45,757 nucleotides of DNA from Deinococcus sp. Arct2-2. GTDB lineage: Bacteria > Deinococcota > Deinococci > Deinococcales > Deinococcaceae. The notes below the pieces were generated by a model. It had not been told where the DNA came from, did no database searches, and saw only the letters and a program-made list of their open reading frames with translations. Shown piece by piece: positions 1-7,698 of this stretch. How positions within the stretch are numbered: position 1 is the first letter of the stretch; every line of letters begins with the position of its first letter. The stretch is taken from positions 1 through 45,757 of the forward strand of contig NZ_SSNW01000044.1 of the NCBI RefSeq assembly GCF_004801315.1, read 5' to 3'. Made by a program: the position numbers and the translations under genes.

Positions 1-27
1 GACCCGTTTGGTCTAAAAACTTGAGGG

Positions 28-549
28 TTAATTTGCCGTCCAGTGCCCCTTTTTTAGAGTCTCGATCGACGCCTGATGCTCATGAATCACATTCGGGTCA
101 GGTGCCTGACCCGGAGCGTATCGTCCCCGCTTCCACGAATAGCCCAAGGCGAGCAGTCGAACGCGAACCGCGTCTCGACTCACGGTGAGGCCGAAGCGCT
201 CTTGGAGCGCTTCGGCTAACAGGGTGCTGTTCCAGAGCCGGTGCTCGGCCAGTCGTTCCTGAAGGTAGTGGTCCATCTCCGGGGTGACCCGGCGCGGCGG
301 CCCCGAAGACCGGCCATCCATCAATCCAGGGAGTCCATGCTGTTCATAGCGATCCAGATCGGTATGAACGCTGTGTTGGTTCCGCCCGAAATGCTGTGCC
401 AGGCGCGGTACGGTCATCCCACTGGCGTTCAGACGGACAATGCTCGCCCGCAAACGAACTTTGACGTTGATCCCGGCGCTCAGTTCTAGGCTACGCAGCG
501 CCGCGTCTTCTTCAGAACTCAGCGAGAGGTATCGGGCTGGAGGTGTCAT
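28..549 (-). CDS. IS630 family transposase, N-terminal reading frame (helix-turn-helix part)
   Basis: This 173-residue frame is the DNA-binding part of an IS630-type transposase. It has a homeodomain-like helix-turn-helix near residues 30-75 (GMTVPRLAQHFGRNQHSVH) and a second winged-helix segment near 100-145 (FGLTVSRDAVRVRLLALGYSWKR). The stop codon at 28-30 is probably not the true end. At 49-55 (reverse strand) the message reads A AAA AAG in the frame required for a -1 slippery heptamer. After a -1 shift it continues GALDGKLTLKFLDQTG to the window edge, and LDQTG resembles the first aspartate motif of IS630 DDE catalytic domains. The frames are seen directly; that frameshifting occurs is inferred from the heptamer and from the known use of -1 frameshifting by some IS families. 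Confidence 0.8.
   Translation of the reverse strand: MTPPARYLSLSSEEDAALRSLELSAGINVKVRLRASIVRLNASGMTVPRLAQHFGRNQHSVHTDLDRYEQHGLPGLMDGRSSGPPRRVTPEMDHYLQERLAEHRLWNSTLLAEALQERFGLTVSRDAVRVRLLALGYSWKRGRYAPGQAPDPNVIHEHQASIETLKKGHWTAN
49..55 (-). promoter_or_regulatory. putative programmed -1 ribosomal frameshift heptamer A_AAA_AAG
   Basis: Read on the minus strand, the zero-frame codons are CTA AAA AAG GGG. A -1 slip on AAA AAG re-enters a frame that stays open to the window edge and encodes the DDE-like LDQTG. No stimulatory structure was established. Confidence 0.6.
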
Positions 550-580
550 TCCTCAAAGCTTAGCAAGGATATACTTAAAA

Positions 581-686
581 CGCCCTGCACGCTCCCCCTC
601 CCAGCCTCCCCCGCAAGGGTGAAGGAGCGAAAACACGGTGTTTTTGGGCAATGATCTGAGAAATTTGAAAAGTGTCCGAACCATTG
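581..686 (-). repeat. partial copy of the 187-bp inverted-repeat element (compare 9836-10022)
   Basis: Read on the minus strand from 686, this starts with CAATGGTTCGGACAC, then TTTTCAAAT, GATCATTGCC, ACACCGTGTTTT and GGGGGAGGCTGGG. These blocks occur in the same order at 9836-9925. The second terminal repeat is missing here; the sequence stops next to the IS630 element, which suggests the IS inserted into, or deleted part of, this repeat. Confidence 0.75.
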
Positions 687-696
687 CTTAGGCTCT

Positions 697-1610
<914 letters not shown>

Positions 1611-1611
<1 letters not shown>

Positions 1612-2528
1612 CAGGTATCGGCCTGCGCGGTGGGCGTCGGCGTTTCGGCGTGAGGTGTAGCGCCCGCCCGTTGGCTCAGTACCGTTGCCACCACCACCAA
1701 TAGCCCGCCCAGTGCGCCGCGTAGACCCACCCGCTCGTCTATCAGCAGATAACTGAACAGCGTGGCGGTCACGGGTTCCAGCGCATAGATCAGGCTGGCT
1801 TCGGCGGCGCTGACATGGCGTTGGCCTACGGTTTGCAACAGCGTGGTGGTGGCGGTGGCCGCAATGCCCAAATACAGGAGCGGAAGCCAAGCTTGGGGCG
1901 GGGGCCACAGGTTGTTTGGCGCGGCGAGGGCGGCCCATAGCCACGCCACCACCGTTACGGTCACCAGTTGCGCCACCGTAAACGGCAAGGCAGCGTGCCG
2001 ATGCGCCAGCCGTTCCAGCGTCACGATAAACCCGGCGTAAGTGACCGCGCAGCCGAGCGCCCAAGCGTCGCCCACCACCAACGCGCCGCCCTCCCAAGAC
2101 AGGAACGCCAGCCCGAATACCGCCAGCGGCAACGCGCCCCACAGCGTCAACGGCAGGGGGCGGCGTTGGGCAAACGTGAGCCACACTGGAACCAGAATCA
2201 CGCTCAGGGCGGTAAAAAAAGCTGCCCGATTTGCCCCGGTGGTTTGCAGCGCAATCGTTTGTGTGCCGTATCCGGCGATCAGCCACAGGCCCAATACGAA
2301 GCCGTCTTTGGCGAGGCTGGAACGGTCAAGGTTGGTGTTTGCCCCCCGCGCCGCCGGACGATACAGCAGCAAGGCCGGAGCTAAGGCCACCGTCGCGATC
2401 AGGAAGCGCCACGCGATCAGCACGCTGGGGTCAAGCACTTCGCCTAATGTTTTGACCACCGCGAAGGTGCTGCCCCACAAGGCCGTGACCAGAATCAGCA
2501 AGAGCACACCGCGAGCGTGAGAAGACAT
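1611..2528 (-). CDS. EamA/DMT family transporter (drug/metabolite transporter superfamily)
   Basis: A 305-residue integral membrane protein with about ten hydrophobic segments arranged as two EamA repeats. Repeat one begins [20 protein letters not shown] and repeat two ends [21 protein letters not shown], both typical of the family. Such carriers export metabolites or drugs across the inner membrane; the substrate cannot be deduced. The start at 2528 (MSSHARG) is preferred over an upstream in-frame start. A -10-like TAGAAT lies 8 bases upstream, consistent with a leaderless transcript, and the family normally begins just before the first helix. It is followed directly by the methyltransferase (TGATG overlap). 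Confidence 0.88.
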
Positions 2529-2536
2529 CAGGAGCG

Positions 2537-2542
2537 ATTCTA
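2537..2542 (-). promoter_or_regulatory. -10 box TAGAAT, leaderless promoter of the EamA transporter
   Basis: TAGAAT lies 8 bases before ATG 2528. This TANNNT-to-start spacing recurs throughout the window. Confidence 0.6.
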
Positions 2543-2601
2543 CCCGCCGGGTTGGTGGGGAGGCCGCGACACTATGACTAGGCAACAGGGCTGGATAACA
2601 A

Positions 2602-2633
2602 GACTGGCCCCGCCACAGCGGGCGGGGCCAGTC
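2602..2633 (-). terminator. hairpin terminator after the DUF11 surface-protein gene
   Basis: A perfect 13-bp stem (GACTGGCCCCGCC / GGCGGGGCCAGTC) with a 6-base loop, followed on the minus strand by TTGTT. It stands 22 bases after the stop of 2656-4251. Confidence 0.75.
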
Positions 2634-2655
2634 GGACAAAGCACAGAGGGAGAGC

Positions 2656-4251
2656 TTAGGGAACCCTAGCTTGGAAGCAGACCGTGCCGTTGTTGCCCGC
2701 AGTGCCTGTTGCCGGGACGCCCGCTACACCGAGGTTGAAGGTCAGGAGGCCGGGGTGGAGTGGGCGAACACCGTTGACATCTGCGGGGTCGGCAGGATTG
2801 GTGACAGGAGTGCTGTCGAGTGCGGCTGGATCAATCAGGATGTTGTCGGCATTGGTCAGGTCTTGGCCAGCGGGCGCTGCCCCACTGCCCACCGCCAGAG
2901 TTGAACCGGAAGCCCAGCGCACACCTCTGCCCGTGCTGTAAGCGTCGGCAACGATCTGCATCCCTACTGGCACATAATCTTTCAGCACAAAGTTGGGTGC
3001 GTTGCCGCCTGCATTGCGGTACACGATGCAGTATTCGACGGTGTCGCCGGGATTGACGTTGATGCTGGCATGTTGCGGGGTGGCGTCAATTTGGCTGCTG
3101 TCGGTAAACACAGCTCCCGGCTTCACGTTACGGCCCAGTTTGGTGAGGGTAATGGCGGGGGCTACTGCCGTTGCCTGCTTGGTGTAGGTGCAGGTGTAGA
3201 CCGCGCCTGCTTTAACGTTGACTGCCGGAATGGTAATGGCGTTCGTAGCGGAGGTGACGGGAAGGGTATTGCCTGTGCTTCCGCTATTGCTGTCGATGCA
3301 ATTGACAGTGGTGGTGTAACTGGCTACCACTGTTTCGGTCACGGTGGTCGCGGTGTTAATAGCCGTCAGGGTTTTGGTTGCGCCCGTGCCGCCCACTCCT
3401 GCGGTTGTGGTCGTGATGCTGTCGGAGCCAAAGCCGTTGTCGCCCATGAAGTTAAAGGTGCCTACGCCGCCACTGCTGATTTTGATGATGGTCAGGGTAG
3501 GCAAAGCCGTGACTGAGAGGGAGGCTGTGGCATTGGTGGTTGCTGTGGTGGTTATTCCGTTGACCGTGCCGCTCACGTCTGCACTGTAGATGGTGTTGGT
3601 TGCGGCAACAGTCGCCGCTGAAGCGGGAACCTGAACGTTCATCACGATGCTGCATCCGCCAGTGGGCAAAGTGCCGCCGCTCAGCACATAACTGCCGTTG
3701 GTGGTGGTCGGTGTAGCCGCGCCTTTACAAGTGTCGGTGGTTACGCTGGTAATGGTCAGGCCCGTGATGGTGGTAGTGGTGCGGATATCGTCTTTGAGGG
3801 CGAAGGCTGTCACAGCTACACCGTTGGGGTTGGTTACGGTAATGGTCAGGGTGGTGGTGGCTCCGGCAACCACGCTGGCAGGGCTGAAGGCTTTGCTGAC
3901 GCCGAGAGCCAGCGGGGTGACGAGCAGGTTGGCCGTGTTGGAAGCCGCCCCGGCGACTGGAGTCTCGGTGCTGGTCACACCGGTGGTGATGTTGGGATTC
4001 GTACCGACACGGGTGCCCTTCACCTGCACCGTGACCGTGCAGCTTGCGCTTGCCGCCAGCGTCGGAATGGTCAGGTTCAGGGCGGTGGCATTCACGGCCA
4101 AAGCAGGCGAATTGGTCACGCCGCTGCAAGTGCCGCCAATAGCCGTGCTGCTGACGCTCATGCCGCTGAGAGTATCGGTGAAGTTGAGGTTAGAGAGGGC
4201 CGTGTTGCTATTGGAATTGGTCAGGGTGAAGGTGATCGTGCTGACACCCAC
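2656..4251 (-). pseudogene. DUF11-repeat surface protein, 5'-truncated
   Basis: The 531-residue frame is built of Thr/Ser/Asn-rich DUF11-type Ig-like domains. Repeated signatures are VSTITFTLTNSNSN, ATTTLTITVTNPNG and VNPGDTVEYCIVYRNAG...LKDYVP, with paired cysteines in each unit (for example TCSGV...SCTVTV). Such domains occur in large secreted or cell-surface proteins. There is no signal peptide. The first codon is a GTG placed directly after an in-frame TAA, and the sequence begins in the middle of a DUF11 beta-sandwich (the family motif normally has 40-50 residues before it). The natural reading is that the 5' part was lost by deletion or rearrangement. The C-terminus ends cleanly before a strong hairpin. 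It could still be expressed from a new start, but export would not be expected. Confidence 0.7.
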
Positions 4252-4254
4252 TTA

Positions 4255-4600
4255 CAGATGAGTTAATTTTTTCCTAGGTGGTCAGAATATTCTTATTTTC
4301 TTACTCATGTTCTAGATAAAGTTTTTTCTAACCTATTGGTCATGCCACACGAGCGCCGCCCCGGAACGCCCGAATCTGTCTTGAAAAACTGCGTCACGTC
4401 CGTCCTAGATGGGTAAATACCGAGATGAATTTGTTGACGGAGTGGAAAATTATCTGATGTGGAGAAGATGTGAATCATCAGCCGGGACACCCGATGGGGG
4501 GTATCCGGCACTGAGCGTGCTCTGGCCCCCAATTGGGTGAAGTGATACAGGTCGGGCGTGGAGCTTAAGCCGCCCCACTGTTGCTGTGAGCTTGGGCCGC
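4255..4600. other. gene-less stretch between the truncated DUF11 gene and dusA
   Basis: About 345 bases, locally AT-rich at 4260-4340 and unlike the surrounding DNA. No convincing gene: the short frames here lack family features and ribosome-binding sites. It may be the scar of whatever removed the 5' end of the DUF11 gene. Confidence 0.5.
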
Positions 4601-4606
4601 TACACT
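4601..4606 (+). promoter_or_regulatory. -10 box TACACT, leaderless promoter of dusA
   Basis: TACACT ends 9 bases before ATG 4616. This supports that start over the in-frame GTG at 4586, which lies upstream of the -10 box. Confidence 0.6.
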
Positions 4607-4615
4607 AGTTGGCTG

Positions 4616-5665
4616 ATGAGTGCCGCCTCGCCCCTGCCCCCGCATACGCTGTCTGTGGCCCCGATGATGGACTGGACAGACCGGCATTGCCGCGTGTTTC
4701 ACCGCACGCTGACGCGCCGCACGCTGCTGTATACCGAAATGGTGACCACGGGCGCGATTTTGCACGGAGACCGTGAGCGGCACTTAGGCTTTGACGGTAC
4801 AGAGCATCCGGTGGCCCTGCAACTGGGCGGCAGCGATCCGGCAGCGTTGGCCGAATGCGCCCGTATCGCGCAAGACTTCGGCTACGACGAAGTGAACCTG
4901 AATTGCGGCTGCCCAAGTGACCGAGTGCAAAACGGGTCTTTCGGCGCTTGCCTGATGGGCACGCCCGACGTGGTGGCCCGCGCTGTAGAGGCCATGCGCG
5001 GCGCAACCTCGCTGCCCGTGACCGTCAAGCACCGCATCGGCATAGACGATCTGGATAGTTACGATCACCTGACGCGGTTTGTGTCTACGGTGGCAGGCGC
5101 GGGCTGCGACACGTTTATCGTGCACGCCCGCAAAGCGTGGCTGAGTGGCCTGTCCCCCAAAGAAAACCGCGAGATTCCGCCGCTGCGCTACGAACTGGTG
5201 CAGCAACTCAAAATGGATTTTCCGCACCTGACCATTATTTTGAATGGGGGAGTGCTGACGCTGGACGATGCACAGGCGCATTTAACTTGGGCCGACGGCG
5301 CGATGGTGGGCCGGGCCGCCTATCAAAACCCCTACATGCTGGCCGCCGCTGATCGGGATGTGTTTGGTTCGGCTGGCTTTGGTTCGGACACTGTGCCGCC
5401 CACCCGCCGCGAAGCCATCGAAGCTTTTTTGCCGTATGTGGCCGCGCAGGTGGAACAGGGCCAACCGCTGAACCGCTTTATGCGCCACACCTTGGGCCTG
5501 TTTGCGGGTCAGGCTGGAGCGCGGCACTGGAAGCGCACCCTCAGCGAAAAGGGGCATGTGCCGGGTGCCGGATTGGAAGTGGTGCGGGAGGCGATGGCAG
5601 GCGTGCCCGACAGCGTATTGGACGCGAGGCCGGAAGTTCAGTCAGAAATTCTTGCCCACGCATGA
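4616..5665 (+). CDS. dusA: tRNA-dihydrouridine synthase A
   Basis: A 349-residue FMN-dependent enzyme that reduces uridines in the D-loop of tRNA to dihydrouridine. The family opening SVAPMMDWTDRHCRVFHR is typical of DusA, as are LYTEMVTTGAILHGD and NLNCGCPSDRVQNGSFGACLM (catalytic cysteine in the GCPS/GACL region). VKHRIGIDD, FIVHARKAWLSGLSPKENR and ILNGGV complete the TIM-barrel FMN site. The length is normal. ATG 4616 is chosen because a TANNNT box stands 9 bases upstream. The stop overlaps the tsaE start by 4 bases (ATGA), so both tRNA-modification genes form one operon. Confidence 0.93.
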   Translation: MSAASPLPPHTLSVAPMMDWTDRHCRVFHRTLTRRTLLYTEMVTTGAILHGDRERHLGFDGTEHPVALQLGGSDPAALAECARIAQDFGYDEVNLNCGCPSDRVQNGSFGACLMGTPDVVARAVEAMRGATSLPVTVKHRIGIDDLDSYDHLTRFVSTVAGAGCDTFIVHARKAWLSGLSPKENREIPPLRYELVQQLKMDFPHLTIILNGGVLTLDDAQAHLTWADGAMVGRAAYQNPYMLAAADRDVFGSAGFGSDTVPPTRREAIEAFLPYVAAQVEQGQPLNRFMRHTLGLFAGQAGARHWKRTLSEKGHVPGAGLEVVREAMAGVPDSVLDARPEVQSEILAHA

Positions 5666-6108
5666 CCACACCGCTTCCGATCCTTCCCGGAGAAACGCAC
5701 CTCTTATATGGACAGGATCAGCAATGGGAATTCGGCGCAGCTTTGGCTCGTGCATTGCCCGCCGGTTCCCTCCTCTTCCTAGAAGGCGAACTAGGCGCGG
5801 GCAAAACCACGCTGACGCAGGGGTTGGTGGCTGCATTGGGCTTTACCGAACCTGTGACCAGCCCCACCTACGCCCTGATGAACGCCTACCCCACCCTCGC
5901 CGGACGCGTGCTGCACGTAGACGCCTACCGCACCCGCCATCCCGCCGAACTGTACGAGATGGACTTGGAAGACCTGATCGCGGGTAGTCGCCTCAGCGTG
6001 ATCGAGTGGGGCGAGGCCTTGTATGCCGATTATCCCGACGCGCCGATTGTGCGCCTGCTGCATGTGGAAGGAGAACCGGACGTGCGGCGGGCGGAGCGGA
6101 TGCGGTGA
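5662..6108 (+). CDS. tsaE: tRNA threonylcarbamoyladenosine biosynthesis ATPase TsaE
   Basis: A 148-residue P-loop protein needed for t6A37 formation in ANN-decoding tRNAs, acting with TsaB and TsaD. The Walker A is GELGAGKTTLTQGL. It is followed by the family motif VTSPTYALMNAY, HVDAYR (Walker B-like) and VIEWGEAL, in the order expected for the TsaE/YjeE family and at normal length. It overlaps dusA by 4 bases (ATGA), so it is translationally coupled and shares its promoter. TsaB and TsaD are not in this window. Confidence 0.93.
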   Translation: MTTPLPILPGETHLLYGQDQQWEFGAALARALPAGSLLFLEGELGAGKTTLTQGLVAALGFTEPVTSPTYALMNAYPTLAGRVLHVDAYRTRHPAELYEMDLEDLIAGSRLSVIEWGEALYADYPDAPIVRLLHVEGEPDVRRAERMR

Positions 6109-6119
6109 GGAGGAAGGGC

Positions 6120-6330
6120 GTCTGAGGGTCTAAGGCAGGGCAATCGCTGGCGCTCATTCACCCCCTCTGCTTCGCAGCTCTGCGAGTCCCAGCCTCCCCC
6201 CTCAAGGGTGAGGAGCTAACAGCCCCAGTTTCTAGCCCTTATCTGTTTCCCTCCACCCTTGCGGGGGAGGGGCGCTGCAAGGCAGCGGGGTGGGGGGAGT
6301 GAGCGCAGCGATTGCCCTAGACCTTTAGAC
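6120..6330. repeat. composite inverted-repeat element, family 1 (copy 1)
   Basis: An interspersed element with long imperfect terminal inverted repeats. The left end is GTCTGAGGGTCTAAGG then GGGCAATCGCTG. The right end is CAGCGATTGCCC then ACCTTTAGAC. The interior carries CTCAAGGGTGAGGAGCTAA and GGGGAGGGGCGCTGC blocks. Related copies lie at 29688-29884 and 42929-43144, with half-copies within 13378-13677 and 40522-40815. It has no coding capacity and fills the gap between tsaE and ackA. Confidence 0.8.
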
Positions 6331-6402
6331 TCTTCAACCCTTTTCCCCTACGAATCGGCGGCGGGCCGCCCGTCCCCGCCCACACCGTTCACAATGGAAG
6401 CC

Positions 6403-7587
6403 ATGTGGACGCTCGTTCTGAATTGCGGGTCAAGTAGTGTCAAGTTCGCCCTTCTCAATCCGGCGTCGGGTGAGGTGCGCCTCTCTGGGCTGGCCGAGCG
6501 GTTGGGTGCGCCTGAAGCCTCGGTACGGCTGGAGCGGGACGGACAGCGCACCACGCACGCGCTGCGGGGCGGAGCTTATGCCGAAGCCTTTGATGTGTTG
6601 CTGGCCGAATTGGATACGTTGGGTGTGCGCTCCGAGGTCAGCGCTGTGGGCCACCGCGTCGTACACGGCGGCGAACGCTTCAGCGCCCCGGCCCGTATTA
6701 CAGCTGATGTGCTGGACGCGATCCGGGCCTGTGTGCCGCTCGCGCCGCTGCACAATCCGGCCAACCTGTCGGGCATCGAGGCGGCGCGGGCGGCCTTTCC
6801 CGGCGTGCCACACGTCGCGGTGTTCGATACGGCTTTTCATCAGACCATGCCCGATGTGGCCTACCGCTACGCTGTGCCCGAAGCGTGGTACACCCGGCAC
6901 GGCGTGCGGCGCTACGGCTTTCACGGTACCAGCCATGCGTTCGTGGCTGCCGAGGCCGCCGCGCTGCTGGGCCGCCCACTGGCCGAGCTGAACTTGGTCA
7001 CGGCCCATTTGGGCAACGGCTCCAGCGTGTGCGCCGTGCAGGGTGGGCGCAGCGTGGATACCAGCATGGGCCTCACGCCGCTAGAGGGTTTGGTCATGGG
7101 TACTCGCAGCGGCGACGTAGACCCCGGCCTGCACGACTATTTGGCACGGCAATCCGGCCTGACCCTCAGCGAAATCACGGCGGCCCTGAACCGCGAGTCG
7201 GGCTTGCTGGGTTTGTCCAATGTGGCGTCCGATATGCGCGAACTGGAAGCGGCGGCAGCCAATGGGCATGCGGGCGCACGCCTCGCCGTAGACGTGTTCG
7301 TGTACCGCCTCGCCAAAACGGTGGCGGGCATGGCCGTTGCGCTGGGCCGCCTAGACGGCTTGGTCTTCACAGGCGGCATAGGCGAAAACAGCGCCACCAT
7401 CCGGGCCGCCACGTTGCGCCGCTTGGCCGTGTTGAGCTTTGAAGTGGATGAAGCAGCCAACGCCGCCGCAGTACGCGGGCAATCTGGCCTCATCACGGCC
7501 GGCGGTGTTCCGGCGCTGGTGGTGAATACGAACGAGGAATTGAGTATCGCGCGGCAGACGGAAGAGGTGCTGGGACACGGAGCGTAG
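6403..7587 (+). CDS. ackA: acetate kinase
   Basis: A 394-residue enzyme interconverting acetate + ATP and acetyl phosphate. All landmarks of the acetokinase (ASKHA) fold are present: LVLNCGSSSVKFALL at the N-terminus, VGHRVVHGGERF, VFDTAFHQTMP, YGFHGTSHAFV, HLGNGSSVCAV, DTSMGLTPLEGLVMGTRSGDVDPG in two blocks, and VFTGGIGENS. The start could be ATG 6403 or ATG 6394; in-frame sequence further upstream lies inside the repeat and is rejected. pta follows 111 bases downstream with its own strong Shine-Dalgarno sequence, so the two make up the Ack-Pta pathway linking acetate and acetyl-CoA. Confidence 0.95.
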   Translation: MWTLVLNCGSSSVKFALLNPASGEVRLSGLAERLGAPEASVRLERDGQRTTHALRGGAYAEAFDVLLAELDTLGVRSEVSAVGHRVVHGGERFSAPARITADVLDAIRACVPLAPLHNPANLSGIEAARAAFPGVPHVAVFDTAFHQTMPDVAYRYAVPEAWYTRHGVRRYGFHGTSHAFVAAEAAALLGRPLAELNLVTAHLGNGSSVCAVQGGRSVDTSMGLTPLEGLVMGTRSGDVDPGLHDYLARQSGLTLSEITAALNRESGLLGLSNVASDMRELEAAAANGHAGARLAVDVFVYRLAKTVAGMAVALGRLDGLVFTGGIGENSATIRAATLRRLAVLSFEVDEAANAAAVRGQSGLITAGGVPALVVNTNEELSIARQTEEVLGHGA

Positions 7588-7648
7588 AGGGTAGATCGTG
7601 GATCGTGGTCTTGATCTTTTCCCACGTTCTACGATCCACGTTCTCCTT
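7588..7648. repeat. GTGGATCGTGG-type palindromic repeat (ackA-pta gap)
   Basis: Inverted arms GTAGATCGTGGATCGTGG and CCACGTTCTACGATCCACG surround TCTTGATCTTTTC. Similar arms recur at 23168-23311, 32445-32571, 33795-33825 and 34422-34525. As RNA it would fold into a hairpin between two cotranscribed genes. Confidence 0.7.
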
Positions 7649-7687
7649 TCCCCACAGCCCACAACCCACCCCCGACATCCCCCTCCG

Positions 7688-7693
7688 AAGGAG
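7688..7693 (+). promoter_or_regulatory. strong ribosome-binding site of pta (AAGGAG)
   Basis: AAGGAG stands 5 bases before ATG 7699 and fixes that start. A leadered ribosome-binding site here contrasts with the leaderless starts common in the window and fits translation within an ackA-pta message. Confidence 0.8.
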
Positions 7694-7698
7694 AACCC

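Larger units (their letters stand above)
1..575 (-). mobile_element. IS630-type insertion sequence, partial (5' part of transposase and upstream end)
   Basis: The element runs off the left edge of the window. It holds the first reading frame of an IS630-like transposase and, beyond its end, the beginning of the DDE catalytic domain in the -1 frame (residues KFLDQTG at the edge). The outer boundary lies somewhere between the start codon at 549 and about 581, where sequence of a dispersed repeat begins. The terminal inverted repeat cannot be confirmed because the other end is outside the window. Confidence 0.7.

Noticed and set aside
3698..4261. Hydrophobic 187-residue frame antisense to the DUF11 gene
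   Set aside because: Valine-rich shadow of Thr/Asn codons on the opposite strand; no ribosome-binding site and no family.
4305..4532. 75-residue minus-strand frame before dusA
   Set aside because: No ribosome-binding site, no family motifs, ordinary chance length.
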